DNA of 7,994 nt from Chloroflexota bacterium (GTDB lineage: Bacteria; Chloroflexota; Ktedonobacteria; Ktedonobacterales; Ktedonobacteraceae). Shown piece by piece: positions 1 through 5,817 of this stretch (its first letter is position 1; each line of letters begins with the position of its first letter). A model generated the notes under the pieces. That model was not told the origin of the DNA, did no database searches, and saw nothing but the letters and a program-made list of their open reading frames with translations. The stretch spans positions 1 to 7,994 of the forward strand of contig DAHVFL010000206.1 of the NCBI GenBank assembly GCA_027316975.1, in the 5' to 3' direction. The position numbers and the translations under genes were made by a program.

Positions 1-90
1 CTCTATGCGCCGCCGCCGCTATTGCGTCGCATGGTGCAGTCGGGCATGTACGGTAAGAAAAGCGGACGGGGATTTTATACCTATGAATAG
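1..90 (+). CDS. 3-hydroxyacyl-CoA dehydrogenase, C-terminal end (partial)
   Basis: Reading in frame from base 1 gives 29 residues ending at TAG (88-90): LYAPPPLLRRMVQSGMYGKK followed by SGRGFYTYE. The pattern PPLLRRMV..G..G.KSGRGFY.Y is the conserved C-terminus of short 3-hydroxybutyryl/3-hydroxyacyl-CoA dehydrogenases (Hbd/PaaH/FadB C-terminal domain), NAD-dependent cytoplasmic enzymes that oxidise 3-hydroxyacyl-CoA to 3-ketoacyl-CoA. The Rossmann domain and catalytic His/Glu lie outside the window, so the exact substrate class is unknown. The gene ends 14 nt before a strong hairpin terminator and so closes its transcription unit. It shares a CoA-ester theme with the operon at 2395-7637 but is separated from it by two minus-strand genes. 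The family call is fairly safe; substrate is not assignable. Confidence 0.75.
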   Translation, partial: LYAPPPLLRRMVQSGMYGKKSGRGFYTYE

Positions 91-103
91 GGAACTCACG
101 AGT

Positions 104-158
104 AAAAAAAGCGAGTGTCCACCAATGTCATGTAGCATTGGTGGACACTCGCTTTTTT
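104..158. terminator. Bidirectional intrinsic terminator
   Basis: A long perfect stem pairs 105-127 with 136-158 (core GCGAGTGTCCACCAATG against its complement) around an 8-nt loop, TCATGTAG. The stem is flanked by a run of seven A on the left and six T on the right, so either strand makes a GC-rich hairpin followed by a U tract. It lies between the stop of the plus-strand dehydrogenase (90) and the stop of the minus-strand gene (171), the expected place for one terminator serving two convergent genes. Confidence 0.92.
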
Positions 159-170
159 ACCCGTGTATGA

Positions 171-641
171 TCACTCAGAGCCTTTTTCATCTACCACACG
201 CTGGGGAAAAGGAGTTACTTCTTCGCGGTAATAGGAGTGGGTAGCGTCGGTATTCATGCCCGGCCAACGACGCCCATAATTATAATGTCCCGTCTCTGCC
301 GGTGAAAGTGGCAGATGTCCAAACTGTGGGACGCCGGTTACTTTGGGCAGACCCATCTCTGGCGACTCATGATACAAATCATCTGGCACACTGTCCAGTT
401 GCTGCTGGCGCAGATCATCCTCGCGTAGCGATAAACGAATCACGCCCTTGACATTCCCTGCCACCACGCTTTTTGGCACATAGTATGCTTTGCTGAATAA
501 GCCGCCGCGCTCGACCAGAATATACTGGCTGAATCGCGCTCGCACTTTTCCCAGTTTCTTCCCATCGCGGTCCAGCACTTCCTGACCCAACTCGAATGTG
601 TGCGCTGACACTCCGCCGGCTGGTGATTTTTCAATCGGCAT
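171..641 (-). CDS. PRC-barrel / DUF2171-like protein
   Basis: A 156-residue soluble protein. Residues of about 16-75 carry a PRC-barrel/DUF2171-type pattern: LGQEVLDRDGKKLGKV, then YILVERGGLFSKAYYVP, then a short hydrophobic strand and VIRLSL. In this family a small beta-barrel often occurs in stress- or envelope-related proteins of soil bacteria, but the biochemical role is unknown. The C-terminal half (about 76-156) is polar, proline- and tyrosine-rich and looks disordered. There is no signal peptide and no membrane segment. The ATG at 639-641 is supported by an AAGGAG Shine-Dalgarno at 649-654 with a 7-nt spacer. It shares orientation with the coiled-coil gene upstream (stop at 741) but appears to have its own promoter overlapping that stop codon, and it ends at the bidirectional terminator. 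The family call is from motif recall; the function is unknown. Confidence 0.8.
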   Translation of the reverse strand: MPIEKSPAGGVSAHTFELGQEVLDRDGKKLGKVRARFSQYILVERGGLFSKAYYVPKSVVAGNVKGVIRLSLREDDLRQQQLDSVPDDLYHESPEMGLPKVTGVPQFGHLPLSPAETGHYNYGRRWPGMNTDATHSYYREEVTPFPQRVVDEKGSE

Positions 642-648
642 ACAACCG

Positions 649-654
649 CTCCTT
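649..654 (-). promoter_or_regulatory. Ribosome binding site of the PRC-barrel gene
   Basis: On the minus strand the sequence reads AAGGAG followed by 7 nt and ATG (641). This is an optimal Shine-Dalgarno and confirms the start codon. Confidence 0.75.
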
Positions 655-716
655 CATTTCAAATAATAATGATAACTGACGAATGCATTGCAATTCGCCA
701 GAAGTTCGTTACTCGT

Positions 717-746
717 ATTATATAGAACAGGTAGATGAATCTACAA
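717..746 (-). promoter_or_regulatory. Candidate sigma70-type promoter for the PRC-barrel gene
   Basis: On the minus strand, TTGTAG (741-746), an 18-nt spacer and a perfect TATAAT (717-722) precede the gene starting at 641. The -35 box overlaps the stop codon of the upstream coiled-coil gene, so the gene could be transcribed on its own as well as by read-through. The -35 matches TTGACA at four of six positions. The predicted leader is about 65-70 nt. Confidence 0.45.
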
Positions 747-1646
747 CCCCTCGTGTTCCTCGACCTTGACGTTGCCCGTTGTTTCTGGTTCCAGACCGCG
801 CGCAACGCGATCTTTAGCCATTGACAGCGCGTTACCCTGTGCGTTGCCTGGCGTGAAAAGGGCATGTGCGCCGGGATGCGCGCGTTCTAGTGGAAGTTGT
901 TGGTGATGATAGAGGCGATTTGAGAGCAGGGCATGATTAGCCGTCATTGCCACCTGCAACGACTCGACCACTCGTTCAAGATGCTCGATACCATGCAGCA
1001 CTTCCTGCACGCTGGTATGATTACCATTGAGAGCGCTTGCTTGCGACTGGTTGCGCACAAACTCGTCGCGCAGGCTATGAATACGCACAGAAAGGTACTG
1101 TTCCAGATTTTGTAATGACCGCGAGATGGCTTCACTGAGGGCAGAAAGGCGCTCATCGAGAGCTTTGCCAATCATATCGCTCAGGTCTTCCCAGGGCAAT
1201 TCTGTTTGCACCTCGAAAGCTTCCAACGGATGAACACCGTTCGCCGTCACGACGGTATCCTCGATTGATTGAAGCGCAGCTTCCTGTAATTGCTTGCTCA
1301 ACAACTGCGCTATACCGGGTAGCTGCGCTTCCAACAAACGAGCCAGACTGCTCTCTATCTGCTGGTTTTTCTGTTCCGCGTCAAGGTTGATAGTTTGAGT
1401 AATCCGTGTTTGTTGCGTTTGCAGCTTATCGCTGAACACCGCGTCCAGTCGGCTTTGCATCTCTGTGAGCCTCAGCGTCATAGTGCGCAGAATTTCCTGC
1501 TGCATGGTAAAGAAACGCTGGTCGTTTTCGCGGCGAGATTCGACGATACGCTGCTCGAAAATGCGCTCCATCTCTTTGCGCTGGGCCGTTAGTCGCTGCT
1601 CAAGAATGGTATTGAACGATTGTAGTTCGTCTTCGGTGAATGACAT
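741..1646 (-). CDS. Coiled-coil protein of unknown function
   Basis: A 301-residue protein, starting MSFTEDELQSF, that I do not recognise as a named family. Residues of about 5-115 are almost uninterrupted charged/leucine heptad-like sequence (RLTAQRKEMERIFEQRI and similar), which predicts a long coiled coil. A second helical section of about 155-240 follows a break near PWEDL. The last 60 residues are proline- and glycine-containing and probably disordered. There is no signal peptide or transmembrane segment, so it should be cytosolic. An in-frame ATG exists 13 codons upstream (1683-1685), but it has no Shine-Dalgarno and would sit at the likely transcription start. The ATG at 1644-1646 has AAGGAG at 1655-1660 with an 8-nt spacer and is preferred. 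A scaffold, partition or cytoskeleton-like role is possible but only by analogy. Confidence 0.8.
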   Translation of the reverse strand: MSFTEDELQSFNTILEQRLTAQRKEMERIFEQRIVESRRENDQRFFTMQQEILRTMTLRLTEMQSRLDAVFSDKLQTQQTRITQTINLDAEQKNQQIESSLARLLEAQLPGIAQLLSKQLQEAALQSIEDTVVTANGVHPLEAFEVQTELPWEDLSDMIGKALDERLSALSEAISRSLQNLEQYLSVRIHSLRDEFVRNQSQASALNGNHTSVQEVLHGIEHLERVVESLQVAMTANHALLSNRLYHHQQLPLERAHPGAHALFTPGNAQGNALSMAKDRVARGLEPETTGNVKVEEHEGL

Positions 1647-1654
1647 AGCGCGTG

Positions 1655-1660
1655 CTCCTT
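1655..1660 (-). promoter_or_regulatory. Ribosome binding site that sets the coiled-coil start
   Basis: AAGGAG on the minus strand lies 8 nt before the ATG at 1646. The alternative upstream ATG at 1685 lacks any such site, so this decides the start of the gene. Confidence 0.75.
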
Positions 1661-1695
1661 GCTCTCTTCCCCGTTTCGGTTGCATTCCGAAGCTA

Positions 1696-1725
1696 AGTAT
1701 AGGGTTACTTGTATGAACGTGTCAA
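1696..1725 (-). promoter_or_regulatory. Sigma70-type promoter of the coiled-coil gene
   Basis: The minus strand reads TTGACA (1720-1725), an 18-nt spacer, then TATACT (1696-1701): a perfect -35 and a five-of-six -10. The transcription start would fall near 1689, about 40 nt before the ATG at 1646. Hexamers and spacer length are the same as in the operon promoter at 2238-2267. Confidence 0.68.
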
Positions 1726-1844
1726 TTTCTGAACAATTTCATACCCAGGTTGGCTATTCTTTCGTTGCCATAGCCTATTGAATCAAGCTGTTTCATGAAG
1801 AGAACTTCGTTTGCCCAAATGTGCTCCCTCTCTTTCTTTGTCTC

Positions 1845-1875
1845 TGGACATCGCGGGCGCATTCGAGACTATAAT
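1845..1875 (+). promoter_or_regulatory. Weak candidate promoter before the amidohydrolase remnant
   Basis: TGGACA (1845-1850), a 19-nt spacer and a perfect TATAAT (1870-1875). An AAGGAG follows at once (1876-1881), but no start codon lies at a suitable distance behind it. The 19-nt spacer is long and the element may be coincidental, or a leftover from the 5' part of the deleted gene region. Confidence 0.28.
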
Positions 1876-1877
1876 AA

Positions 1878-2219
1878 GGAGAACCTCGGTCCGGATTTGT
1901 GTTCAGTTCAACCCGTTCTTTATGGAGGGTATGTGAAGAGATGATCGCGATCGTGCAGCATAAGTCTAATGTGTTCAATGATCTCTCAGGATGGTCGCCG
2001 AAGTACACGCCCGAATCGCTGCTGCGCGAGGCCGCGACCCGCCTGCAAGACCGCTTCCTCTTTGGTTCGGATTATCCCTTCATCACACCTCGGCGCTGGC
2101 TCAAGGACTTTGATGCCATCGACTTCTTCACGCCGGAGGTAAGGGAGAAGCTGCTGTGGCGCAACGCCCAGAAGCTGCTGTCTCATACCGCCGTCGGGCA
2201 GATGAGCTTCTCTTCTTAG
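1878..2219 (+). pseudogene. Amidohydrolase-2 family enzyme, 3' remnant
   Basis: The frame is open from just after a TAA at 1875-1877 to TAG at 2217-2219. From about 1935 on it reads as the C-terminal third of an amidohydrolase-related TIM-barrel metalloenzyme (the ACMSD / LigJ / gamma-resorcylate decarboxylase superfamily): NVFNDLSGWSPKY, then LQDRFLFGSDYPFITPRRWL, then VREKLLWRNAQKLL. The GSDYP aspartate is the conserved late metal/catalytic residue of the family. A normal member is roughly 270-330 residues. The N-terminal HxH metal motif and the middle of the barrel are absent, and the sequence before about 1925 has no family resemblance. A short product could start at ATG 1941 (GAAGAG before it), but it could not form a barrel. 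I read this as a truncated, inactive gene. Its position just before the catabolic operon suggests that a complete copy once belonged to it. Confidence 0.75.
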
Positions 2220-2237
2220 ATGAGAGGCCTTTTCCTC

Positions 2238-2267
2238 TTGACAGAATAATGTCATAGTGACTATACT
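2238..2267 (+). promoter_or_regulatory. Sigma70-type promoter of the five-gene operon
   Basis: TTGACA (2238-2243), an 18-nt spacer and TATACT (2262-2267). Transcription should start near 2274, giving a leader of about 120 nt before the first gene at 2395. No other strong promoter is visible before the later genes, and short spacings and overlaps tie them together, so this promoter probably drives all five. Confidence 0.72.
2251..2261. repeat. Small interrupted palindrome inside the operon promoter
   Basis: GTCA-TAG-TGAC occupies the spacer directly against the -10 box. A regulator bound here would block RNA polymerase, so it is a candidate operator half-site pair. The arms are only 4 bp, so chance occurrence is quite possible. 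Confidence 0.25.
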
Positions 2268-2312
2268 TTGATAAGCACTATTACCCTTACTCAGTATCGA
2301 ACATTGGATTAT

Positions 2313-2330
2313 CAGAGGGCTGCCAGAGGG
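2313..2330 (+). repeat. Short direct repeat in the operon leader
   Basis: CAGAGGG occurs at 2313-2319 and again at 2324-2330, an 11-bp period that is close to one helical turn. It lies about 40-55 nt downstream of the predicted transcription start. It could be a tandem binding site for a regulator, or chance. Confidence 0.25.
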
Positions 2331-2381
2331 AGGTGTTCTAGAATATTCGCAATCGTCGAAACAATGAAATGTCACACATCA

Positions 2382-2389
2382 AAAGGAGG
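2382..2389 (+). promoter_or_regulatory. Strong ribosome binding site of the first operon gene
   Basis: AAAGGAGG, 5 nt before ATG 2395, is a near-perfect Shine-Dalgarno and fixes the start of the first gene. Confidence 0.8.
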
Positions 2390-2394
2390 CTACG

Positions 2395-3216
2395 ATGCCC
2401 ACCAATCCAATGGATTACAACGGCAAAGATACCGTACTTGACGTAGCGCGCACCGAACGCGCGAAGTTCTACACCATCATTGACGACCCGGCTAACTGGT
2501 ATGTCCAGACGCGTTGCAGCGAATGGGAAGTGCGCGACATGGTCGGCCACATGATCGATGTCACCGAAGGCTACCTGACAGCCTGGGACATGGCTCGCAA
2601 GGGTGAAACCGGTAATGCACTTGGCCTGCAGGTAATGAGCGACCGGCTCAACAAACATGCCCAGGCATTCCGCAGCCTGCCACGCGAAGAAGCCATCTCC
2701 CGGCTCAAAAGCGACTCAAATCAGGCATTCGCTATTTTCGATGCCCTCACCCCTGAAGAGTGGATGGGCGCCACCGTCCCGCACCCCTATATGGGACCTA
2801 TACCGACCTGCTTCTATCCCTCCTTCCAAATTATCGACTATGGGATTCACACATGGGATATGAAGTGGGGCCTGGGAGATAAAACTGGAAAGCTGGATGA
2901 GCGCACTGCCGGTATCCTTATGCCGTTCATGTTTATCGTCATGCAGTATACGGTAGAAGAGGAATCGTCCAAAGGAGTAGATGCTGTAATCGGCATCATC
3001 GTCGATGGCGAATGGGGCGGTCAGTGGCAAGCTACAGTCAAAGACGGCCAGTTCACATGCGTTCCAGCCGACAAACTTGATGACGCGCAAGCCGTTTTCC
3101 ACTTCAAAAATGCATCAGATTTTGTTCTCACCACATATCAACGTTTTCCAGGCGGTGAGACGCGTGGAGACCCCAAAGTAATCGACCAGATTCGCCACCT
3201 GTTCTTCAGGATATAG
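2395..3216 (+). CDS. Maleylpyruvate isomerase / DinB-like zinc protein with SCP2-like C-terminus
   Basis: A 273-residue cytoplasmic protein. Residues of about 15-160 match the N-terminal four-helix domain of the mycothiol-dependent maleylpyruvate isomerase family (MDMPI_N / DinB-like). Signature stretches are CSEWEVRDMVGHMIDVTEGY and, at 140-160, FYPSFQIIDYGIHTWDMKWG. The expected metal ligands are present as H52, D148 and H152. In the Corynebacterium enzyme, as I recall, they are His52, Glu144 and His148, so the spacing fits with Asp in place of Glu. Residues of about 195-273 resemble an SCP2-like lipid/thiol-binding domain ending PKVIDQIRHLFFRI. Known members isomerise maleylpyruvate to fumarylpyruvate or transfer low-molecular-weight thiols; the substrate here is unknown. 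ATG 2395 has an excellent AAAGGAGG at 2382-2389 with a 5-nt spacer. It is first in the operon, and the next gene starts 21 nt downstream. Confidence 0.8.
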   Translation: MPTNPMDYNGKDTVLDVARTERAKFYTIIDDPANWYVQTRCSEWEVRDMVGHMIDVTEGYLTAWDMARKGETGNALGLQVMSDRLNKHAQAFRSLPREEAISRLKSDSNQAFAIFDALTPEEWMGATVPHPYMGPIPTCFYPSFQIIDYGIHTWDMKWGLGDKTGKLDERTAGILMPFMFIVMQYTVEEESSKGVDAVIGIIVDGEWGGQWQATVKDGQFTCVPADKLDDAQAVFHFKNASDFVLTTYQRFPGGETRGDPKVIDQIRHLFFRI

Positions 3217-3237
3217 GAATTTGGAAGAGGCACAACT

Positions 3238-3807
3238 ATGTCTACAATCCAGGCTCAAGGTGTTCACCATATCACCTTCGTAGGTTCCAACCGCGAGGCT
3301 ACCGTCGATTTCTACCAGAGAGTGCTGGGTATGCCATTCGTTATGGAGCAACCCAATCTCGATGTCCCAGACGAGACGCACCTCTACTTCGACGCAGGCG
3401 ATGGACGGCTGATTACTTTCTTCGTGCGCCCCTCGCGGGTAAATGATCCTACTCCCAATCCTGAAGGCATCGGCAACCTGCACCACCTCGCCTACACCGT
3501 CTCACATGCTACGTACACCCAGGTTTCCGAACGCCTCAACGAGCGCGGCATCTGGAATACTGGCAACATCGACCGCGGGTTCATGGACTCCATCTACTTC
3601 AGAGATCCCAACGGACAGCTGCTCGAGATGGCCTGTTACAAGTTCGTTCCACCAGAAGGTTACAGCATTGCCGAAGTGCTCGCCACGGCCCACCGTCTGA
3701 GGGTGGCCGCCGGTGCCTACAATATCCAGGATGCCCACCTGGCCGACGCCATCGCCGAGCTGACCCGGCGTAAAGCAAATTCCATCACGGAGGTTGTACT
3801 GGCATGA
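3238..3807 (+). CDS. VOC-family metalloenzyme (ring-cleavage dioxygenase/glyoxalase type)
   Basis: A 189-residue protein with two beta-alpha-beta-beta-beta VOC modules. The first (about 8-63) opens GVHHITFVGSNREATVDFYQ and runs through VLGMPFV. The second (about 78-135) contains GNLHHLAYTV and DPNGQLLEMACY. The VOC metal triad is complete: H11, H83 and E130 (second His of each HH pair, then the Glu), which suits Fe(II)- or Mn(II)-dependent extradiol-type dioxygenases as well as epimerases or glyoxalases. A roughly 50-residue helical tail (140-189) extends beyond the fold. The reaction is not fixed by sequence, but the neighbours (isomerase, CoA-transferase, lyase) fit a ring-cleavage role. 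ATG 3238 is preceded by GGAAGAGG (3223-3230) with a 7-nt spacer. Its stop overlaps the next start as ATGA, which suggests translational coupling. Confidence 0.83.
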   Translation: MSTIQAQGVHHITFVGSNREATVDFYQRVLGMPFVMEQPNLDVPDETHLYFDAGDGRLITFFVRPSRVNDPTPNPEGIGNLHHLAYTVSHATYTQVSERLNERGIWNTGNIDRGFMDSIYFRDPNGQLLEMACYKFVPPEGYSIAEVLATAHRLRVAAGAYNIQDAHLADAIAELTRRKANSITEVVLA

Positions 3808-5651
3808 TGCACCCCGCCGGGCCAGATGCGCGGCCTCAGGGTACGTTCTGGATGTTGGACCTGGGCCAGCCACTGCCGGCTGGCCCCGTACCGCAGGTCC
3901 CGGTAGCCTTCATGCGTGTCGGGCCGGAGGTGGCTCGGGAACTGGCGCAGGCCATGGACCTCGACGATGAAGCTGCGGTACTACAACGCTTTGACGAAGG
4001 GCGGCATTGTTATGCCGGTAGGATCGAAGGCAAGCTTGCTACATATGGTTGGGTCACGTTTGACGAAGAGGACATTGGTGAACTGGGCCTCAGCATACGA
4101 CTTAAGGCTGGAGAAGCCTACATCTGGAATTGCGCCACGCTGCCGGCATACCGTGGGCAACGTCTCTACCCTGCGCTGTTGACACACATAGCCGGTGAAC
4201 TACATCATCAGGGACTGCGCCGCATCTGGATTGGCACAGACACCGACAACCTGCCTTCCCAGAGTGGTATTATCCTTGCAGGCTTCCAGCCCATAGGCGA
4301 TATCGTCATCAGTAATGTTTTGACGATGCGCCGGGCCTGGTTGCGGGAACGACCCGGCATTTCTGAACGGCTGGTAATGGACATTCGCCAGGCGGTGCTG
4401 GGGGGACGCGAAGAGGTATGGATGCCGAAGCAGGACAATGAGAAAAACGCACCGGGAGCCGGTCCGCTCGACGGCCTGCTGATCGCCGACTTCTCACGAG
4501 TGCTCGCTGGCCCCTACTGCACCATGCTGCTTGGCGACCTCGGTGCAACGGTGATTAAGGTTGAAAGCCCTGCCGGGGATGACACTCGTACCTGGATGCC
4601 ACCAGACCGCGACGGTGTGGCGACCTACTACATGGCAATCAACCGTAACAAGCGTTCGGTCGTGCTCGATCTCACTGATCCCGCAGACCTGCGGCTGGCA
4701 CACGAACTGGCGGCCCGCGCCGATGTCTTCATCGAAAATTTCAAGCCCGGCGGCCTCAAACGCTTCGGCCTGGATTACGACGCGGTGCAACAGCGAAACG
4801 CCGGGATCATCTACGCCTCCATCAGTGGTTTCGGCACAGCGCAGGGTGCGTCCCTGCCCGGCTACGACCTCATCGTGCAAGCCATGTCCGGGTTAATGAG
4901 TCTCACGGGTGATATTGATGGTCCGGCCTATCGCTCCGGCATCTCGGTATTCGATGTGATGGCCGGGTTGCACGCAGCTATTGGCATTCTGGCTGCCCTC
5001 AACCACCGTAATCTTACCGGCGAAGGCCAGCATGTGGAAGTAAGCCTGTACGCCACAGCGCTCTCAGGGATGGTCAACCACACGACTGCGTATGTTGCTG
5101 GCGGCGTCGTTCCGAACCGCATGGGCAACGCCCATCCCAGCCTGTTCCCCTACGAACCACTGCCAACAGCGGATCTGGACCTCATTATCGCTGCAGGGAA
5201 CAATGGGCAGTTCGGCAAGTTATGCGAGATACTCGATCTTCCAGAGCTGCCGCACGATCCCAGGTTTGCGAACACCCGGGATCGCACCCGCAACCGCGAA
5301 GCCCTGCGCCCGCTGCTGGTTGAGCGGCTGCGCACGAGAACAGCCAACGAATGGTTCCGCACATTGAGCGCCGCTGGCGTTCCGTGCGGCCCGATCAACA
5401 ATGTTGAAGGGGGAGTCACGTTCGCCCGCGACATTGGACTCGATCCCGTCGTCGAGGTTGGCGTGGGAGACGATGCCGTGCCAATGATCCGCCACCCCAT
5501 TTCGTTCTCAGCGACGCCTCCGCGCTACGATCTGCCACCCCCGAGGCTTGGCCAGGACAACGAGCAGATTCGCGCCTGGCTCAGCCATGCGATACGCGTC
5601 GAACCGGAGGAACTCAAAACGTCCAGGACAACCCCCGACCTGTCATGCTGA
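3804..5651 (+). CDS. GNAT acetyltransferase fused to CaiB/BaiF class III CoA-transferase
   Basis: A 615-residue two-domain protein. Residues of about 35-185 form a GNAT fold: the motif A region reads WNCATLPAYRGQRLYPALL (R117-G118-Q119-R120) and motif B contains DNLPSQSGIILAGF. Residues 221-600 are a complete CaiB/BaiF CoA-transferase: GLLIADFSRVLAGPYCTMLL, NRNKRSVVLDL, ADVFIENFKPGG, PGYDLIVQAMSG, and the catalytic aspartate D384 in SVFDVMAG. Class III enzymes pass CoA between carboxylic acids through an aspartyl-CoA thioester. The GNAT part should use acetyl-CoA but has no assignable acceptor. The start overlaps the preceding stop (ATGA), with CGGAGG about 10 nt upstream. In-frame M207 (ATG 4422, AAGAGG at 4411-4416) is where a stand-alone CoA-transferase of about 409 residues, the usual length, would start. 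The codon before it is TGG, one base from a stop. The last four codons and the TGA lie in or at the edge of the inverted repeat at 5641-5710. Confidence 0.88.
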   Translation: MMHPAGPDARPQGTFWMLDLGQPLPAGPVPQVPVAFMRVGPEVARELAQAMDLDDEAAVLQRFDEGRHCYAGRIEGKLATYGWVTFDEEDIGELGLSIRLKAGEAYIWNCATLPAYRGQRLYPALLTHIAGELHHQGLRRIWIGTDTDNLPSQSGIILAGFQPIGDIVISNVLTMRRAWLRERPGISERLVMDIRQAVLGGREEVWMPKQDNEKNAPGAGPLDGLLIADFSRVLAGPYCTMLLGDLGATVIKVESPAGDDTRTWMPPDRDGVATYYMAINRNKRSVVLDLTDPADLRLAHELAARADVFIENFKPGGLKRFGLDYDAVQQRNAGIIYASISGFGTAQGASLPGYDLIVQAMSGLMSLTGDIDGPAYRSGISVFDVMAGLHAAIGILAALNHRNLTGEGQHVEVSLYATALSGMVNHTTAYVAGGVVPNRMGNAHPSLFPYEPLPTADLDLIIAAGNNGQFGKLCEILDLPELPHDPRFANTRDRTRNREALRPLLVERLRTRTANEWFRTLSAAGVPCGPINNVEGGVTFARDIGLDPVVEVGVGDDAVPMIRHPISFSATPPRYDLPPPRLGQDNEQIRAWLSHAIRVEPEELKTSRTTPDLSC

Positions 5652-5710
5652 GCGCAGCGAAGGATCTGTTTCCAGGGGCGACGAGATCCTTCGCTGCGCT
5701 CAGCATGACA
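5641..5710. repeat. Perfect 27-bp inverted repeat (dispersed TGTCATGCTGAG-type hairpin)
   Basis: The left arm 5641-5667 begins TGTCATGCTGAGCGCAGCGA. The right arm 5684-5710 is its exact complement and ends TCAGCATGACA. The loop is 16 nt. Both arms carry the sequence that, when translated, gives the familiar spurious peptides CHAERSEGS and MLSAAKDL, which I remember as widespread intergenic repeats in Chloroflexota and some other soil bacteria. There is no transposase and I see no target duplication. It starts inside the 3' end of the CoA-transferase gene (stop TGA 5649-5651) and precedes the next gene by about 107 nt. It could form a strong RNA hairpin that stabilises the upstream message or lowers expression downstream. 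There is no T tract, so it is not a classical terminator. Confidence 0.9.
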
Positions 5711-5751
5711 TTCGCCTGGGCAAGATTGAGGCAACGATCAGTCCAGGTTCA

Positions 5752-5767
5752 GCCAGGAGATCCTGGC
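5752..5767. repeat. Short dyad GCCAGGA-GA-TCCTGGC
   Basis: Seven-bp perfect arms around two bases, about 50 nt before the next start codon. The loop is too small for a stable RNA hairpin, so if it means anything it would be a DNA-binding site. No promoter boxes are evident beside it. Confidence 0.25.
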
Positions 5768-5817
5768 AGCAGCCCTGTATCGAGAGGGCTGAGAACCTTG
5801 TACGGGAGAAGGAACAG

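Noticed and set aside
5..244. Plus-strand open frame across the terminator
   Set aside because: It overlaps the real dehydrogenase end in another frame, runs through the hairpin and antisense to the PRC-barrel gene, and matches no family.
659..865. Small minus-strand open frame between the PRC-barrel and coiled-coil genes
   Set aside because: Most of it overlaps the coiled-coil gene out of frame, and the rest covers the promoter and leader of the PRC-barrel gene.
1647..1685. Thirteen-codon N-terminal extension of the coiled-coil protein from an upstream ATG at 1685
   Set aside because: No ribosome binding site precedes it and it would lie at the predicted transcription start, while ATG 1646 has AAGGAG 8 nt away.
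2223..2238. AGAGG/CCTCT hairpin after the amidohydrolase remnant as a terminator
   Set aside because: It has only a 5-bp stem, no T tract after it, and it overlaps the -35 box of the operon promoter.
1793..2375. Two minus-strand open frames opposite the amidohydrolase remnant and operon promoter
   Set aside because: The plus strand shows clear family motifs in this stretch. The minus frames give no recognisable domain and have no convincing ribosome binding sites.
4494..5500. Several long antisense and alternate-frame open frames inside the CoA-transferase gene
   Set aside because: They are typical shadows of a GC-rich coding sequence, since the sense frame carries all the conserved motifs.
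5641..5710. Reading the 27-bp inverted repeat as an intrinsic terminator or the ends of an insertion sequence
   Set aside because: There is no U tract on either side and only 16 nt between the arms, so there is no transposase. It fits a dispersed hairpin repeat better.
5548..5817. Ninety-codon upstream extension of the citryl-CoA-lyase-like frame
   Set aside because: It overlaps the CoA-transferase gene in another frame and then runs through the hairpin repeat (spurious CHAERSEGS peptide). It has no family resemblance.
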